Numbered from the stretch's first letter, positions 22,648 through 32,945 are shown. The stretch is 64,000 bases of DNA from Pectobacterium fontis (GCF_000803215.1 NZ_JSXC01000033.1:1-64000); one strand, 5' to 3'. The notes: generated from the sequence alone by a model not told the origin. A program made the numbers and translations.

Positions 22648-22676
22648 TTGACGCTTTAATTAGGTAGCAGTACTAT
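22648..22676 (+). promoter_or_regulatory. promoter of tRNA-Pro
   Basis: TTGACG at 22648-22653 and TACTAT at 22671-22676 are separated by exactly 17 bp and followed by a GC-rich discriminator (GCGCCCGC), typical of stable-RNA promoters under stringent control. The tRNA starts 11 bases after the -10. Confidence 0.85.
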
Positions 22677-22687
22677 GCGCCCGCATT

Positions 22688-22764
22688 CGGCGAGTAGCGC
22701 AGCTTGGTAGCGCAACTGGTTTGGGACCAGTGGGTCGGAGGTTCGAATCCTCTCTCGCCGACCA
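22688..22764 (+). tRNA. proM: tRNA-Pro (anticodon UGG)
   Basis: 77 bases. Acceptor stem CGGCGAG pairs with CTCGCCG, followed by encoded ACCA. The anticodon stem ACTGG/CCAGT holds the loop TTTGGGA, giving anticodon UGG. T-arm GGTTCGAATCC is present. As recalled, the sequence equals E. coli proM, although E. coli has the CGG isoacceptor proK beside eptB. Single gene with its own promoter. Confidence 0.97.
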
Positions 22765-22999
22765 TTTTCTTCCTCAGTAAGTCATCATCTCTTTTCCCTG
22801 ATTCAATATCGTTAATTTTTATTATTACTTTTTGAACTTAGGAATTTTCTCGGTATTTCCCTACGTCCTTCGTTATCATCCTTTCTTTGAGCCTGATTCT
22901 GGATCTTCCCGAAAAATGAGTGAAAAGATGTGTATTGATTAACCTGAAAAATATTTATTTTTCTGTTTTTTAATAATTAGAATAAAAACGCCTCCTGCA

Positions 23000-24604
23000 T
23001 TATTTCTTTTCCCCCATTTCAGGTTTAATTATAAATTTCTCAATCGGTTTACTGCTATTGTAGTGAAGCCAGATCAGCAATGATTCATTGTCCATCGGCT
23101 TGGCATAAAGAAATCCCTGTATGTATTTGACGCCGTGCCGTTGTAAATAGATGAGCTGTTGTTCGGTTTCAACGCCTTCTGCTATGGATTGAAGTTTGAT
23201 GCGATGGCTCAAATTAATAATGGCATCAAGAATCGGGGCTTCTTCATTCGGTGATGAAATTGCACTAACGAATCCCTGATCTATTTTCAGGCAATCCAGC
23301 GGAAAATTTTGCAGGTATGAGAGAGAACAGTACCCGGTGCCGAAATCATCAATGGCTATCATAAAGCCATCGTCACGTAACTGATGCAGGCGCTGTATGA
23401 TTTCAGGACCATTGTTAATGAGGCTACGTTCTGTCAGTTCCAGCGTAATGTTTAATGAATGAGAGGCGATTTTCTCTGCGAAGCGGTATACGTCTGAAAC
23501 AAAGTCTGGATGGTGCAAATGCTCGGCGGCAACGTTAAGCCCCAGATGAAACCCAGGTTTTACCTGCCAACTGGCGATATCCGACGCCACCAGATCAAAT
23601 AAATGCTGGGTGATGGGAATAATCATACTTTCTGCTTCGGCGGCAGAGATAAATATATCGGGTCTAATCCACAGTCCATTACTGCGCCGCCAGCGCAATA
23701 ACGTCTCTACTCCGGTGCAAGATCGTGATTCTGTATCATAGATGGGCTGGTAATAGACGGAGAATTCGCCGTTAGCGATGCCTTTACGGATTTCGTCACG
23801 AAGCAATAATTTACGTTTTTGCCAGAACCATATCGCCGTAGTGAAAAGCAGAGAGAAAATAATTGCCAGCGGCAGAAACGTCACAAATGCCTGCTTCCAG
23901 TTTGTGATTTCTTGGGCGGTGGGGGCGGTCACATAGAGGGTAATCGGGAAGCGATTTGACGTGATTGTAATTGCAGAGGGTGAAAATAGACCCGTGTGAG
24001 GGGCTATCGTCGGGCCAGTTTGAATCAGGTAACCGTTATCCATTTGCAAGATGAGTTGGTAGCCGCGAATTTTGCTAATCGCAACCATAATATCAATCAG
24101 ATATTGCGCATCGACTATGGCGTAAGCGCCATAACCGACAAGAGGCATCTGGACGAAGATCAGTGCAGGGCGATCTCTCACGTTGTTGGAGCCTGCAATC
24201 GACAAGCTCCAGCGCTCCGAATAAGGCTCCGGTAGCGGCTGTTGAATGATTCGACCCATTGGCGTCAGCGTGTTACCGAACGTTGAAGCGCAATAGACAT
24301 TGGTATTATGGATAACACCAATATCGCGAAAGTAAGAAAAGACCGAACCCAGACGTTGCAGTTGATCGCCGATGGCGTTGCAGGGTTGTCCGTGAAATTG
24401 CTGGAGGCGATCTACCATCGTCCATGCCTGCGCTGAAATATTCTCGGCATGGTCGAGCGTGATGTGTGCGGTGGACTCCAAATCACGCTTTACCATCAAT
24501 CTGGACTCAACAAAAGTGAACAATAACCCGAGTAGAAGCGGCAATATACCCGCAACCAGTAACTGCAATAGGTTGATGTTACGTTCACTACGTTTGGTGC
24601 GCAT
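23000..24604 (-). CDS. CSS-type periplasmic sensor / EAL-domain c-di-GMP phosphodiesterase
   Basis: 534 residues from MRTKRSERN, behind AAGGAG at 6-base spacing; an in-frame ATG at 24646 with GGAG is an alternative. Membrane span about 8-30, a periplasmic CSS-like sensor (about 31-230), a second span about 240-262, then EAL (about 275-525). Catalytic residues look complete: E in GVETLLRW (ETL instead of EAL), N in LGLNVAA, E in LELTER, IDDFGTGYCSLSYL, LKIDQGFV, AEGVETEQQ and YIQGFLYAKP. The diagnostic CSS triplet is CAS here (VYCASTFG), with an upstream Cys in GQPCNAIG. E. coli PdeC-type proteins lower c-di-GMP in response to periplasmic redox. The exact orthologue is unclear. Confidence 0.88.
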   Translation of the reverse strand: MRTKRSERNINLLQLLVAGILPLLLGLLFTFVESRLMVKRDLESTAHITLDHAENISAQAWTMVDRLQQFHGQPCNAIGDQLQRLGSVFSYFRDIGVIHNTNVYCASTFGNTLTPMGRIIQQPLPEPYSERWSLSIAGSNNVRDRPALIFVQMPLVGYGAYAIVDAQYLIDIMVAISKIRGYQLILQMDNGYLIQTGPTIAPHTGLFSPSAITITSNRFPITLYVTAPTAQEITNWKQAFVTFLPLAIIFSLLFTTAIWFWQKRKLLLRDEIRKGIANGEFSVYYQPIYDTESRSCTGVETLLRWRRSNGLWIRPDIFISAAEAESMIIPITQHLFDLVASDIASWQVKPGFHLGLNVAAEHLHHPDFVSDVYRFAEKIASHSLNITLELTERSLINNGPEIIQRLHQLRDDGFMIAIDDFGTGYCSLSYLQNFPLDCLKIDQGFVSAISSPNEEAPILDAIINLSHRIKLQSIAEGVETEQQLIYLQRHGVKYIQGFLYAKPMDNESLLIWLHYNSSKPIEKFIIKPEMGEKK

Positions 24605-24697
24605 CCACATCTCCTTTTTGGCAGCAGAAGCCAGTGTAGGAGACATCCCTTTCTCCGTGAATGAAAGGAGAACGCTGAATAGAGGTTAGTATAGTGC

Positions 24698-25897
24698 CTA
24701 TTTGCAGAAAGGTAGCGCTTGCGCGCACGCCCATGCAGAACTCCATGCCCATTGGAAGTTATAACCACCAAGCCAGCCGGTCACATCGACCACTTCACCA
24801 ATGAAATACAGCCCTGGCACCGAATTGGCTTCCATGGTTTTGGAGGACAACGTGCGGGTATCAACGCCGCCGATGGTTACCTCGGCCGTACGGTAGCCTT
24901 CTGTACCATTTGGCTGCACGCGCCATTGTTGCAGGCTCTGTTCAATCTGCGTTTGTTGTGTGCTGTTGAGCTGCTTCAACGTGACATCCGGCAGTTGCCC
25001 CAACGCTTGCAGGCATTCGACCAGTCGTTTAGGCAACCACTGTGCCAGCGTGTTTTTCAGGCTCTGGTTCGGATGGGCTGTACGCTCGTCATTGATGAGA
25101 TGGGTGAGATCGCGATCGGGCAGCAGATTGATGGTGACGAATTCACCGGCTTGCCAGTAGCTGGAAATCTGCAAAATAGCAGGGCCAGATAGTCCACGGT
25201 GCGTGAACAGGATGTTTTCACGGAACGTCACGCCGTTTTCTGCGGTAACGACGGTAGGCACGGAAACGCCGGAGAGTGTTTGCAACTGTTCGAGCAGCGG
25301 TTTGTGCAGCGTAAAAGGCACTAGCGCGGCACGGGTCGGGAGCACGCTGATGCCGAACTGCTCGGCGAGCTGATAACCGAACGGCGTTGCGCCCAGACCG
25401 GGCATCGACAGGCCGCCGCAGGCAACCACCAGCGAGGTACTGTGGAATGATGTGCCGTTATTTAGCTGAATGGTAAATTTATCGCCTGATTTCTCTACCG
25501 ACGTGACTTCACTACGCAGGCGGAGGGTAACGTTAGCCCGTTCGCACTCCGTGACCAGCATGTCCACGATTTGCTGTGCGGAATCATCGCAGAACAACTG
25601 CCCGAGTGTTTTTTCGTGGTAAGCGATGCGATGGCTGTTGACCAGGCTAATGAAATCCCACTGGGTATAACGCGCCAGCGCCGATTTACAAAAGTGAGGA
25701 TTGTGGGACAGATACGCCGCTGGCTCTGCATACATATTGGTAAAGTTGCAGCGACCACCGCCGGACATCAATATTTTCCGGCCAGCCTTCTTGCCGTTAT
25801 CAAGTAGGAGAACACGCAGCCCGCGTTGTCCTGCCTGTGCCGCACAAAACATACCTGCTGCACCAGCACCGATGATGACAGCGTCAAACTGTTCCAC
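24698..25897 (-). CDS. yhiN: HI0933-like flavoprotein YhiN (RdsA/BaiN family)
   Basis: 399 residues from a GTG start, GGAG 10 bases upstream. The N-terminal FAD dinucleotide motif is VIIGAGAAGMFCAAQAG, followed by the family motif KILMSGGGRCNFTN and the C-terminal EVVDVTGWLGGYNFQWAWSSG-like FAD segment. E. coli YhiN was recently assigned as the 23S rRNA dihydrouridine synthase (RdsA, D2449); that assignment is recalled. Cytoplasmic. Located between the EAL gene and divergent pitA, as in E. coli. Confidence 0.9.
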   Translation of the reverse strand: MEQFDAVIIGAGAAGMFCAAQAGQRGLRVLLLDNGKKAGRKILMSGGGRCNFTNMYAEPAAYLSHNPHFCKSALARYTQWDFISLVNSHRIAYHEKTLGQLFCDDSAQQIVDMLVTECERANVTLRLRSEVTSVEKSGDKFTIQLNNGTSFHSTSLVVACGGLSMPGLGATPFGYQLAEQFGISVLPTRAALVPFTLHKPLLEQLQTLSGVSVPTVVTAENGVTFRENILFTHRGLSGPAILQISSYWQAGEFVTINLLPDRDLTHLINDERTAHPNQSLKNTLAQWLPKRLVECLQALGQLPDVTLKQLNSTQQTQIEQSLQQWRVQPNGTEGYRTAEVTIGGVDTRTLSSKTMEANSVPGLYFIGEVVDVTGWLGGYNFQWAWSSAWACAQALPFCK

Positions 25898-26175
25898 AAT
25901 GCATTTCTCCGATGAGTGATATTATCTTCTGGGATAGCTACGAGCCGATAAAGTCGTAGGGCGGCAAATTGTAGTGTTGGTTTTTATTCGATACCAGCGT
26001 AACAATTTGCGTATTTTAGTAAAAATATATAATTATTTGATTTTTATTGATTAAGTGATTTTTATACCTCCCGCCATTACAGATTAAGTCAAAAAAAATC
26101 ATATTTTGCTTTTCCCGACCCCTGCTTGTCGCCGATAATGCGCCGCGTTCATGACCACTAAATGGCCTAACGTTT

Positions 26176-27681
26176 ATGCTACATTTATTTGCCGGACTGG
26201 ATTACTACACCGGCCTGATGTTGATACTGGCTTTGTTATTTGTACTGATGTACGAAGCCATTAACGGTTTTCACGATACCGCGAATGCCGTTGCCACTGT
26301 TATCTATACCCGAGCCATGCGCGCAGAGTTTGCTGTTGTTATGGCGGGTATCTTTAATTTCTTTGGTGTCCTGCTGGGTGGCTTGAGCGTTGCCTATGCA
26401 ATTGTTCACCTTCTCCCCACGGATTTATTGCTGAACGTGAGTTCGGCGCATGGTCTGGCGATGGTGTTTTCTATGCTGCTGGCCGCCATTATCTGGAACC
26501 TGGGTACTTGGTATTTCGGTATTCCTGCCTCCAGCTCCCACACGCTGATCGGTTCCATTATCGGTATTGGTTTGACCAACGCGTTGCTGACGAATACTTC
26601 CGTCGTGGATGCGTTGAACGTACCGAAAATGATCAGTATTTTCCTGTCGCTGTTGCTGTCACCGATTGTGGGGATGGTGGTGGCGGGTCTGATGCTGCTG
26701 CTGCTGCGTCGGTTCTGGAATAACAGTAAGAAACGTAAACGTGTGCATCTGACGCCTGTCGATCGCGAAAAGCAGGACGGCAAACGTAAGCCGCCGTTTT
26801 GGACGCGTACCGCGCTGATTTTATCGGCGATTGGTGTGAGCTTCTCTCACGGGGCAAACGACGGTCAGAAGGGCATCGGCCTGATTATGCTGGTACTGAT
26901 TGGCGTCGCGCCAGCCGGGTTTATTGTCAACATGAACGCGTCTGGCTATGACATCAGCCGTACTCGTGATGCCGTTGTTAATTTGCAGGAATACTACAAG
27001 CAGCACGGCGATGCATTGGCACACGTTATCGACCTGTCTCCGCCAGTGATCCCTGCGTCGGAAAGCACGATCCCTGGCAATGGGCAGAAAGAGTTTCACT
27101 GTGACAGTTCGCGCGTGATGATTGCGATTGAGCGTACACAGGGTCTGCTGAATAACCTGAAAAGTTACGACCAGTTGAACCCTGATGACCGTAGCCGTGT
27201 GCGCCGTCTGTTGATGTGTATTTCAGACACGATGGATCGGATAATCAAGCTGCCAGAAACGTCGGGTGAAGATAAACGCTACCTGAGCAACCTGCGTAAA
27301 GATATGCTTCAGACGATTGAGTATGCGCCTCTCTGGATTATCGTGGCTGTTGCGCTGGCGCTGTCTCTGGGCACCATGGTGGGCTGGAAACGCGTAGCGG
27401 TGACTATCGGTGAGAAGATTGGTAAGAAGGGCATGACCTACGCACAGGGCGTTTCGGCGCAGGTGACGGCGGCGTTGTCGATTGGCGTTGCCAGCTACAC
27501 CGGTATGCCGGTTTCCACCACGCACGTATTGTCCTCGGCAGTTGCCGGGACGATGATTGCGGATGGCGGTGGCGTACAGGGCAAGACGATCAGAAGTATT
27601 CTGCTCGCCTGGGTATTGACGTTGCCTATCTCAATGCTGATGTCTGGTTTGCTGTACTGGTTGGCATTGAAGCTGATTTAA
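26176..27681 (+). CDS. pitA: low-affinity inorganic phosphate transporter PitA
   Basis: 501 residues (E. coli 499). PiT-family inner-membrane metal-phosphate:H+ symporter. Two conserved PD001131 repeats: [16 protein letters not shown] near the N-terminus and [18 protein letters not shown] in the middle. About ten spans, with a soluble loop around 255-370. It imports phosphate as neutral metal-phosphate complexes. Followed by a strong terminator. Confidence 0.97.
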   Translation: MLHLFAGLDYYTGLMLILALLFVLMYEAINGFHDTANAVATVIYTRAMRAEFAVVMAGIFNFFGVLLGGLSVAYAIVHLLPTDLLLNVSSAHGLAMVFSMLLAAIIWNLGTWYFGIPASSSHTLIGSIIGIGLTNALLTNTSVVDALNVPKMISIFLSLLLSPIVGMVVAGLMLLLLRRFWNNSKKRKRVHLTPVDREKQDGKRKPPFWTRTALILSAIGVSFSHGANDGQKGIGLIMLVLIGVAPAGFIVNMNASGYDISRTRDAVVNLQEYYKQHGDALAHVIDLSPPVIPASESTIPGNGQKEFHCDSSRVMIAIERTQGLLNNLKSYDQLNPDDRSRVRRLLMCISDTMDRIIKLPETSGEDKRYLSNLRKDMLQTIEYAPLWIIVAVALALSLGTMVGWKRVAVTIGEKIGKKGMTYAQGVSAQVTAALSIGVASYTGMPVSTTHVLSSAVAGTMIADGGGVQGKTIRSILLAWVLTLPISMLMSGLLYWLALKLI

Positions 27682-27774
27682 TCTCAGCCGCGCATCGCGC
27701 AGAAAAAACGTAGGAAATGTTTTCAACGTCGCTTGCGACGACCCGAAGGGTAATGGACAAGGATGTTCTTCATA

Positions 27775-27806
27775 AAAAAGGCGATTCTGTGGGGAATCGC
27801 CTTTTT
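27775..27806. terminator. bidirectional terminator pitA/uspB
   Basis: Perfect 13-bp stem AAAAAGGCGATTC/GAATCGCCTTTTT, U-rich on both strands, between convergent pitA and uspB. Confidence 0.92.
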
Positions 27807-27878
27807 ACGTTTTATCGACATTCATGGTGTTAGACCACTAGCTATATTAATACTCGTGATTGTGTCAGTACCAACGTT

Positions 27879-28214
27879 TTAATACCACAGCATCATGGCA
27901 ATCAGGCTGGTAACGATAAGGCCGCACAGGGCGGTAGTGAGCAGAAACTGTCCCCTAACCCGCTCGCAGCGGCGAATGAATTCAGGGTCGTGGTGATCAA
28001 GATAGCGTTGCGCATAGATGTAGCCTACCAGCCGGATTTGTTTACTTGGCTGACCGTGCGATGTAAAGAATCCCCCTCCGTCAACGTATTGGTAAAGCAG
28101 CGGGTCACAGTCGCGCAAAACCAGCAGTAATACGCGCAGTGAAGAGTAGTACCTCGCCATATTGATGATACAGACGATACATAAAGCCCAGAAAAGCGCA
28201 AATGTACTAATCAT
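27879..28214 (-). CDS. uspB: universal stress protein B
   Basis: 111 residues, the E. coli length, behind GGAGGGAAGC. Two membrane spans: near the N-terminus ([21 protein letters not shown]) and C-terminus ([22 protein letters not shown]), with the conserved [20 protein letters not shown] between them. Integral membrane protein; in E. coli it is sigma-S induced and needed for ethanol resistance in stationary phase. Divergent from uspA. Confidence 0.96.
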   Translation of the reverse strand: MISTFALFWALCIVCIINMARYYSSLRVLLLVLRDCDPLLYQYVDGGGFFTSHGQPSKQIRLVGYIYAQRYLDHHDPEFIRRCERVRGQFLLTTALCGLIVTSLIAMMLWY

Positions 28215-28771
28215 GCTTCCCTCCGGTCGTTCTATTCGTCAGATTGGGTGGACCTGTATTTCCGTTGCCCACCAGCCACCGATGACAAGCGCTACTCTTA
28301 TCCGCGACGCGTATCGACGACGTTTTTCTGCGATGTTTTTCTACGAACGAATAGTTATCCCATGCGCTTGCGCACGATTTTATTGTCATTTTGGCTAACC
28401 AACCGCATCACGGTTAGCCCCACTCTCGTTTTCCATCCCAAGGCGCAGTGGACAGGCTCACCGCCCCTTATTTGTAGTGTAGAAGAAGAATGTTCGTTTG
28501 TGCCAGAGGGGAGCGGGCGCAATCGGCGTGAAGGACGATTTTCGGCGAGGCAATGCCCTTTTCGAAAGGAGAAGCTGCGTGATTGGGCTGTGAAAAGGAG
28601 CGGTTTCTACTACACTTATCAATAGAATTAACAGGTTTAAAAACGGGTTGTGATCGACTGAACAGTCCGATAGCGTGGACGAGTGCTATCCTATAATCCG
28701 CTATTAAGTATCAGATTGGCAGAAGAAATAGCTGCTAACCCTTAATTAGTCTTTACGGAAGGAGTCTTATT
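28215..28771. other. divergent regulatory region uspB/uspA
   Basis: 557 bases. Frames present are short or arginine- and proline-rich without ribosome sites and look spurious. TATAAT at 28692-28697 is the likely uspA -10, 75 bp before the ATG, with no strong -35. Otherwise nothing recognisable. Confidence 0.45.
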
Positions 28772-29209
28772 ATGGCTTACAAACACATCCTCATTGCTGT
28801 TGACCTTTCTCCAGAAAGCAAAGTGTTAGTGGAAAAAGCCGTGTCAATGGCAAGACCGTACAACGCGAAAGTCTCGTTAATCCACGTTGATGTGAACTAC
28901 TCCGATCTCTACACGGGGCTGATTGATGTCAATCTGGGTGACATGCAACAGCGTATCTCAGAAGAAACCCAGAATGCGTTGACTAAGCTGTCCCAGAATG
29001 CGGGCTACCCTATCAGCGAAACGCTGAGCGGCAGCGGCGATTTAGGGCAAGTGCTGGTTGATGCGATCAAGAAATACGGCGTCGACCTCGTGCTGTGCGG
29101 TCACCATCAGGACTTCTGGAGCAAGTTGATGTCTTCGGCGCGTCAACTGATTAATACCGTGCATGTTGATATGCTCATCGTGCCGCTGCGTGAAGATGAA
29201 GACGAATAA
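28772..29209 (+). CDS. uspA: universal stress protein A
   Basis: 145 residues behind GGAAGGAG. Single Usp domain starting [17 protein letters not shown]. It follows the non-ATP-binding UspA subtype: the G-2x-G-9x-G(S/T) ATP motif is absent and the C-terminus is [16 protein letters not shown] cytoplasmic homodimer induced on growth arrest in E. coli. Confidence 0.97.
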   Translation: MAYKHILIAVDLSPESKVLVEKAVSMARPYNAKVSLIHVDVNYSDLYTGLIDVNLGDMQQRISEETQNALTKLSQNAGYPISETLSGSGDLGQVLVDAIKKYGVDLVLCGHHQDFWSKLMSSARQLINTVHVDMLIVPLREDEDE

Positions 29210-29242
29210 AAATTAGCTTTTTTTGCATTTTTTTTCAGCGGT

Positions 29243-29271
29243 AAAAGGCACGGCTTTGAGCTGTGCCTTTT
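29243..29271 (+). terminator. terminator after uspA
   Basis: 12-bp stem AAAAGGCACGGC/GCTGTGCCTTTT (one G-U pair) with a TTTGA loop and U-rich 3' side, 34 bases after the stop. Confidence 0.85.
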
Positions 29272-29500
29272 GTTATATAACAAAAACTTATGGCACATGC
29301 CCCCTTCTGGATTGCCGAAAAACCCTTTATATATCATTGGATTATAACGTTTATCTGCAAAGAAAATGCTTGCTTAAATATCCATCGCCAGTGTTATAGT
29401 CCAGAGGACACAACATCATTTTCACCGATCCCACAAGCTTCTGCGTGTCTAAAAATTAAAGAAGCAGAAGGGAACTTATTCGTTCAATCAGGAGCTGTTC

Positions 29501-30844
29501 ATGGCACACATCGTATCTCTGGCGAATTTTCTTGATTCTGTTCAACAACGCGATCCGCATCAGCCTGAATTTCTACAGGCTGTTAATGAAGTGCTTTCCA
29601 CTCTATGGCCTTTTCTGGAGCAGAACCCTCACTATGCGGATTACAGCCTGCTGGAACGATTGGTAGAACCGGAACGTGTGATTCAGTTTCGCGTGGCGTG
29701 GACGGACGATAAAGGTCAGGTGCAGGTGAACCGCGCCTGGCGTGTTCAGTTCAGCTCCGCCATCGGGCCGTATAAAGGCGGCATGCGTTTCCACCCGTCC
29801 GTTAATCTGTCGATTTTGAAATTCCTTGGATTCGAACAAACGTTTAAAAATGCGCTGACGACGCTGCCAATGGGCGGCGGCAAAGGCGGCTCGGACTTTA
29901 ACCCGAAAGGGAAAAGTCAGGGTGAGATCATGCGTTTCTGTCAGGCACTGATGACGGAACTGTATCGTCATCTGGGGGCGGATACGGACGTCCCGGCGGG
30001 CGATATCGGTGTGGGTGGCCGCGAAGTCGGTTTCATGACCGGCATGATGAAGAAACTGACCAACAACACGGCGTGCGTCTTCACGGGGAAAGGGCTGTCG
30101 TTCGGCGGCAGTCTGATTCGTCCTGAAGCAACGGGCTATGGTTTGGTGTACTTCACCGAAGCGATGTTGAAACGCCACGGCCTGGGCTTTGAAGGCATGC
30201 GGGTTGCGGTGTCTGGCTCTGGCAATGTGGCGCAGTACGCGATTGAAAAGGCGATGGCGCTGGGCGCGCGCGTCGTCACCGCATCGGATTCCAACGGCAC
30301 GGTGGTGGATGAAAACGGGTTTACCCCAGAGAAACTGGCGCTGCTGGAAGAGATCAAGAACAAACGCTATGGCCGCGTGGAAGATTACGCGCGTGAGGCG
30401 AAGCTGACCTACCTTGCAGGCAAAACGCCGTGGGACGTGCCGGTAGATATCGCGCTGCCGTGTGCGACGCAGAATGAGCTGGATCTGCCAGCGGCGCAGC
30501 GGCTTATTGCTAACGGTGTGAAAGCCGTGGCGGAAGGGGCTAACATGCCGACGACGATCCCGGCGACCGACGCATTCCTGGATGCTGGCGTACTGTTTGC
30601 GCCGGGCAAGGCGGCTAACGCTGGCGGCGTGGCAACATCCGGTCTGGAAATGGCACAGAACGCGGCACGTTTGGGCTGGAAAGCCGAGAAAGTGGATGCG
30701 CGTCTGCATCACATCATGCTGGATATTCACAATGCCTGTGTGCAGTACGGCGGCGAAGGTAGCCAGACTCACTACGTGCGCGGTGCTAACGTGGCAGGGT
30801 TTGTCAAAGTCGCCGACGCGATGCTGGCGCAGGGCGTGGTGTAA
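29501..30844 (+). CDS. gdhA: NADP-specific glutamate dehydrogenase
   Basis: 447 residues, same length as E. coli GdhA. Catalytic Lys segment LPMGGGKGGSDFNPKGKS, substrate region GPYKGGMRFHPSVN, and Rossmann motif VSGSGNVAQYAIEKA. It makes glutamate from 2-oxoglutarate, ammonium and NADPH; cytoplasmic hexamer. Start by homology, with AGGAGCT upstream. It forms the high-ammonium branch of nitrogen assimilation alongside glnA in this window. Confidence 0.98.
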   Translation: MAHIVSLANFLDSVQQRDPHQPEFLQAVNEVLSTLWPFLEQNPHYADYSLLERLVEPERVIQFRVAWTDDKGQVQVNRAWRVQFSSAIGPYKGGMRFHPSVNLSILKFLGFEQTFKNALTTLPMGGGKGGSDFNPKGKSQGEIMRFCQALMTELYRHLGADTDVPAGDIGVGGREVGFMTGMMKKLTNNTACVFTGKGLSFGGSLIRPEATGYGLVYFTEAMLKRHGLGFEGMRVAVSGSGNVAQYAIEKAMALGARVVTASDSNGTVVDENGFTPEKLALLEEIKNKRYGRVEDYAREAKLTYLAGKTPWDVPVDIALPCATQNELDLPAAQRLIANGVKAVAEGANMPTTIPATDAFLDAGVLFAPGKAANAGGVATSGLEMAQNAARLGWKAEKVDARLHHIMLDIHNACVQYGGEGSQTHYVRGANVAGFVKVADAMLAQGVV

Positions 30845-30862
30845 TCGGTCATCGAGGACTTA

Positions 30863-30894
30863 CCCTTGCCGCACGGTAAAGCGAGCGGCAAGGG
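30863..30894. terminator. hairpin between convergent gdhA and nucleotidase gene
   Basis: 10-bp perfect stem CCCTTGCCGC/GCGGCAAGGG with a 12-base loop and no U tract, 18 bases after gdhA. Confidence 0.6.
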
Positions 30895-30900
30895 TGTCAG

Positions 30901-32796
30901 TTAATTAATCGCTGCGATAATCGTCAGTTGATCGTTCAGCCGCTGTTTAGTCAACGCATTGGTGGCGCTGTCGCGCTGTTGCGTCAGTTCCGCCAAGCGT
31001 TTCTCCCGCAGTGCGGCATCCGGTAGCAGCAATGACTTCACGTTGATGGACTGCACGTTGCTGTAGCGACCATCGTCTGAGGTTGGCACGCTGATTTTTC
31101 CGCTATTAAGCAACGATTCGACAATACCGCGCTCGCGCTCGTAGCCCTGCAATCCCGCCAGCTTCCAGCGCTGCGGCACCGTACCTTCATATTGGCCTTT
31201 TTTCACCTCAGTCAGATAACGGATGGTCAGGTTACGAATCGTACCCGCCTCTTCACCATATTCCGCTTTGGTATCGGACAGCACCGGGAACTGCATGCCT
31301 TCCAACGCGCCGCCTTTCTGCGTCAGATGACCCATACGGTAGCTGTTCATGCCCAGACGAATCGGCATATCGTCAGTAACGGGTGTGCCGTTATTCATTT
31401 TGAGATCGGTAATACGTTGTCCGGCGGGTTTCGTCAGGTCGATGGTGTAGGTCACGCCGTCGAAGAAATCATTGGTGGAATATTTAGAGGCGCGGCGCTG
31501 TGGATTGAAGCTGTACGTCACATCGCCGTCCTGTAGCTGATTGAAGTAACCCGCTGACCATTCCATGTATTTCTTCAGTTCTTTTCCGGTGAGTTGGTAA
31601 ACCGTGATCTCACCGCCAGCATATTGATAGTTAAAAGCGATGTCCTTCGCGGCGATGGTGCCGACGTTCAGCTTGGGTCGATCGTTATCAATTTGCAGCG
31701 CGATAACCTGCGCTTTTGGCGCGTAATGACGGCTGGCTTCCTGAAACAGTGCGCTGATACCGGTGTCCTGTACGTGTACCTGAGGAATGCCTTTCACGGC
31801 ATCTTGCGGCACCAGATTGTGCCCGAGGAGTTGTGCAATCGGACGGTTAGCGTTGGCGCGCAGGGTATTGTGATAAGGCTCGTAGATGTCTTCCATTTTG
31901 CGGTCAGAATCCACATCCTTAATCGAATAGGTATAGCTGTCTTTGTTGATCAGTACGTATTTACCGTTCTGCTGTTCAAACTGCAAATCAATGCGCGATA
32001 GCGCGCGGCCATATTTGTCCGGTTCGGTGACAATCACGCCATTTATCACCTCTTTGTCCACTTTTACGTGCATATGACCTGCAACGATGGCGGCTAATTC
32101 AGGGTTCGCGCGGGCAATGTCGCCTACGCCGGTGCCAGGCCGCTGGTTCTCGTTATCGATGCCCATATGGGCGACCAACACGATGGCGTCAACCTTATCG
32201 TGGATTTGCTGGATAACGGTTTTTACCGCCCCGACGGGATCGGTAAAGTTCAGCCCTTTCACGCGGTCAGTGCCTTTGGCAAATTCGGCGGTCATCGGCG
32301 TATCCATGCCGATGATGCCAATCTTCACGCCCTGCCGTTCGACGATTTTATAGGCAGGCAAGTACGGTTTACCGCTCTCCCAAAAAATGTTGCCCGCCAG
32401 CGCGGTGCCTTTGAACTGATCAAGCGAGGTGGATAGCACGTTCAGGCCGAAATCGAACTCGTGGTTGCCCAGAACCCATACGTCATAATTCAGGGCGTTA
32501 AAACCGAGGATCATCGGGCTGGTTTTGTCATTTTTGAAGGTTTCGACAAAGTTACCCTGAATGGTGTCGCCCGCATCAACCAAAATCACATTAGGCTGCT
32601 GCGCACGCACCTTATGTACCTGTGTCGCGATCTGGCTCAGGCTGCCCGCCATGTTGGCGGTATCGGTGGCGTAATCCCAGGGAACGAACGTGCCGTGAAG
32701 GTCTGACGTCCCCAGAATCGTAATGTTGACAGGTTCCTGAACGGCCATCGCAGAGGTACTCAAACAAAGCAGAAGTGACAATAGCGTCTTTTTCAT
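30901..32796 (-). CDS. periplasmic bifunctional metallophosphatase / nucleotidase (CpdB/UshA-like)
   Basis: 631 residues. Signal peptide MKKTLLSLLLCLSTSAMA, cleavage after AMA (18). The calcineurin-like domain has metal ligands in GTSDLHGT, VDAGDTIQGN, LGNHEFDFG and VAGHMHV. The 5'-nucleotidase C-terminal domain (about 330-545) is followed by a tail rich in charged helix. DLHG rather than NDHHG makes it closer to CpdB (2',3'-cyclic nucleotide phosphodiesterase/3'-nucleotidase) than UshA. Probably releases nucleosides and phosphate from nucleotides in the periplasm. Substrate is inferred. Confidence 0.85.
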   Translation of the reverse strand: MKKTLLSLLLCLSTSAMAVQEPVNITILGTSDLHGTFVPWDYATDTANMAGSLSQIATQVHKVRAQQPNVILVDAGDTIQGNFVETFKNDKTSPMILGFNALNYDVWVLGNHEFDFGLNVLSTSLDQFKGTALAGNIFWESGKPYLPAYKIVERQGVKIGIIGMDTPMTAEFAKGTDRVKGLNFTDPVGAVKTVIQQIHDKVDAIVLVAHMGIDNENQRPGTGVGDIARANPELAAIVAGHMHVKVDKEVINGVIVTEPDKYGRALSRIDLQFEQQNGKYVLINKDSYTYSIKDVDSDRKMEDIYEPYHNTLRANANRPIAQLLGHNLVPQDAVKGIPQVHVQDTGISALFQEASRHYAPKAQVIALQIDNDRPKLNVGTIAAKDIAFNYQYAGGEITVYQLTGKELKKYMEWSAGYFNQLQDGDVTYSFNPQRRASKYSTNDFFDGVTYTIDLTKPAGQRITDLKMNNGTPVTDDMPIRLGMNSYRMGHLTQKGGALEGMQFPVLSDTKAEYGEEAGTIRNLTIRYLTEVKKGQYEGTVPQRWKLAGLQGYERERGIVESLLNSGKISVPTSDDGRYSNVQSINVKSLLLPDAALREKRLAELTQQRDSATNALTKQRLNDQLTIIAAIN

Positions 32797-32910
32797 TATG
32801 TGATCTTAGTGTAATGAGGAGTGATAGCGTGAAATTATGCGATTTGCTTCACATGACAGCTACAGACTTTGCAAAACCCGTAGAACAAATGTGAAGCAGG
32901 CTAAGTTTTA

Positions 32911-32937
32911 GCTGCCGATACACTTAGCATCGGCAGC
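32911..32937 (-). terminator. hairpin after rsmJ
   Basis: Perfect 9-bp stem GCTGCCGAT/ATCGGCAGC only 9 bases after the rsmJ stop; weak U tract. Confidence 0.5.
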
Positions 32938-32945
32938 GAAAGGGG

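Noticed and set aside
28248-28625. 125-codon frame in the uspB/uspA spacer
   Set aside because: No ribosome site, arginine/proline/serine-rich composition typical of a noncoding frame, and no recognisable similarity; it spans the divergent promoters.
29603-30772. 389-codon minus-strand frame opposite gdhA
   Set aside because: Lies wholly antisense to gdhA; composition (His, Arg, Gln rich) is that of a shadow frame of a GC-rich gene.
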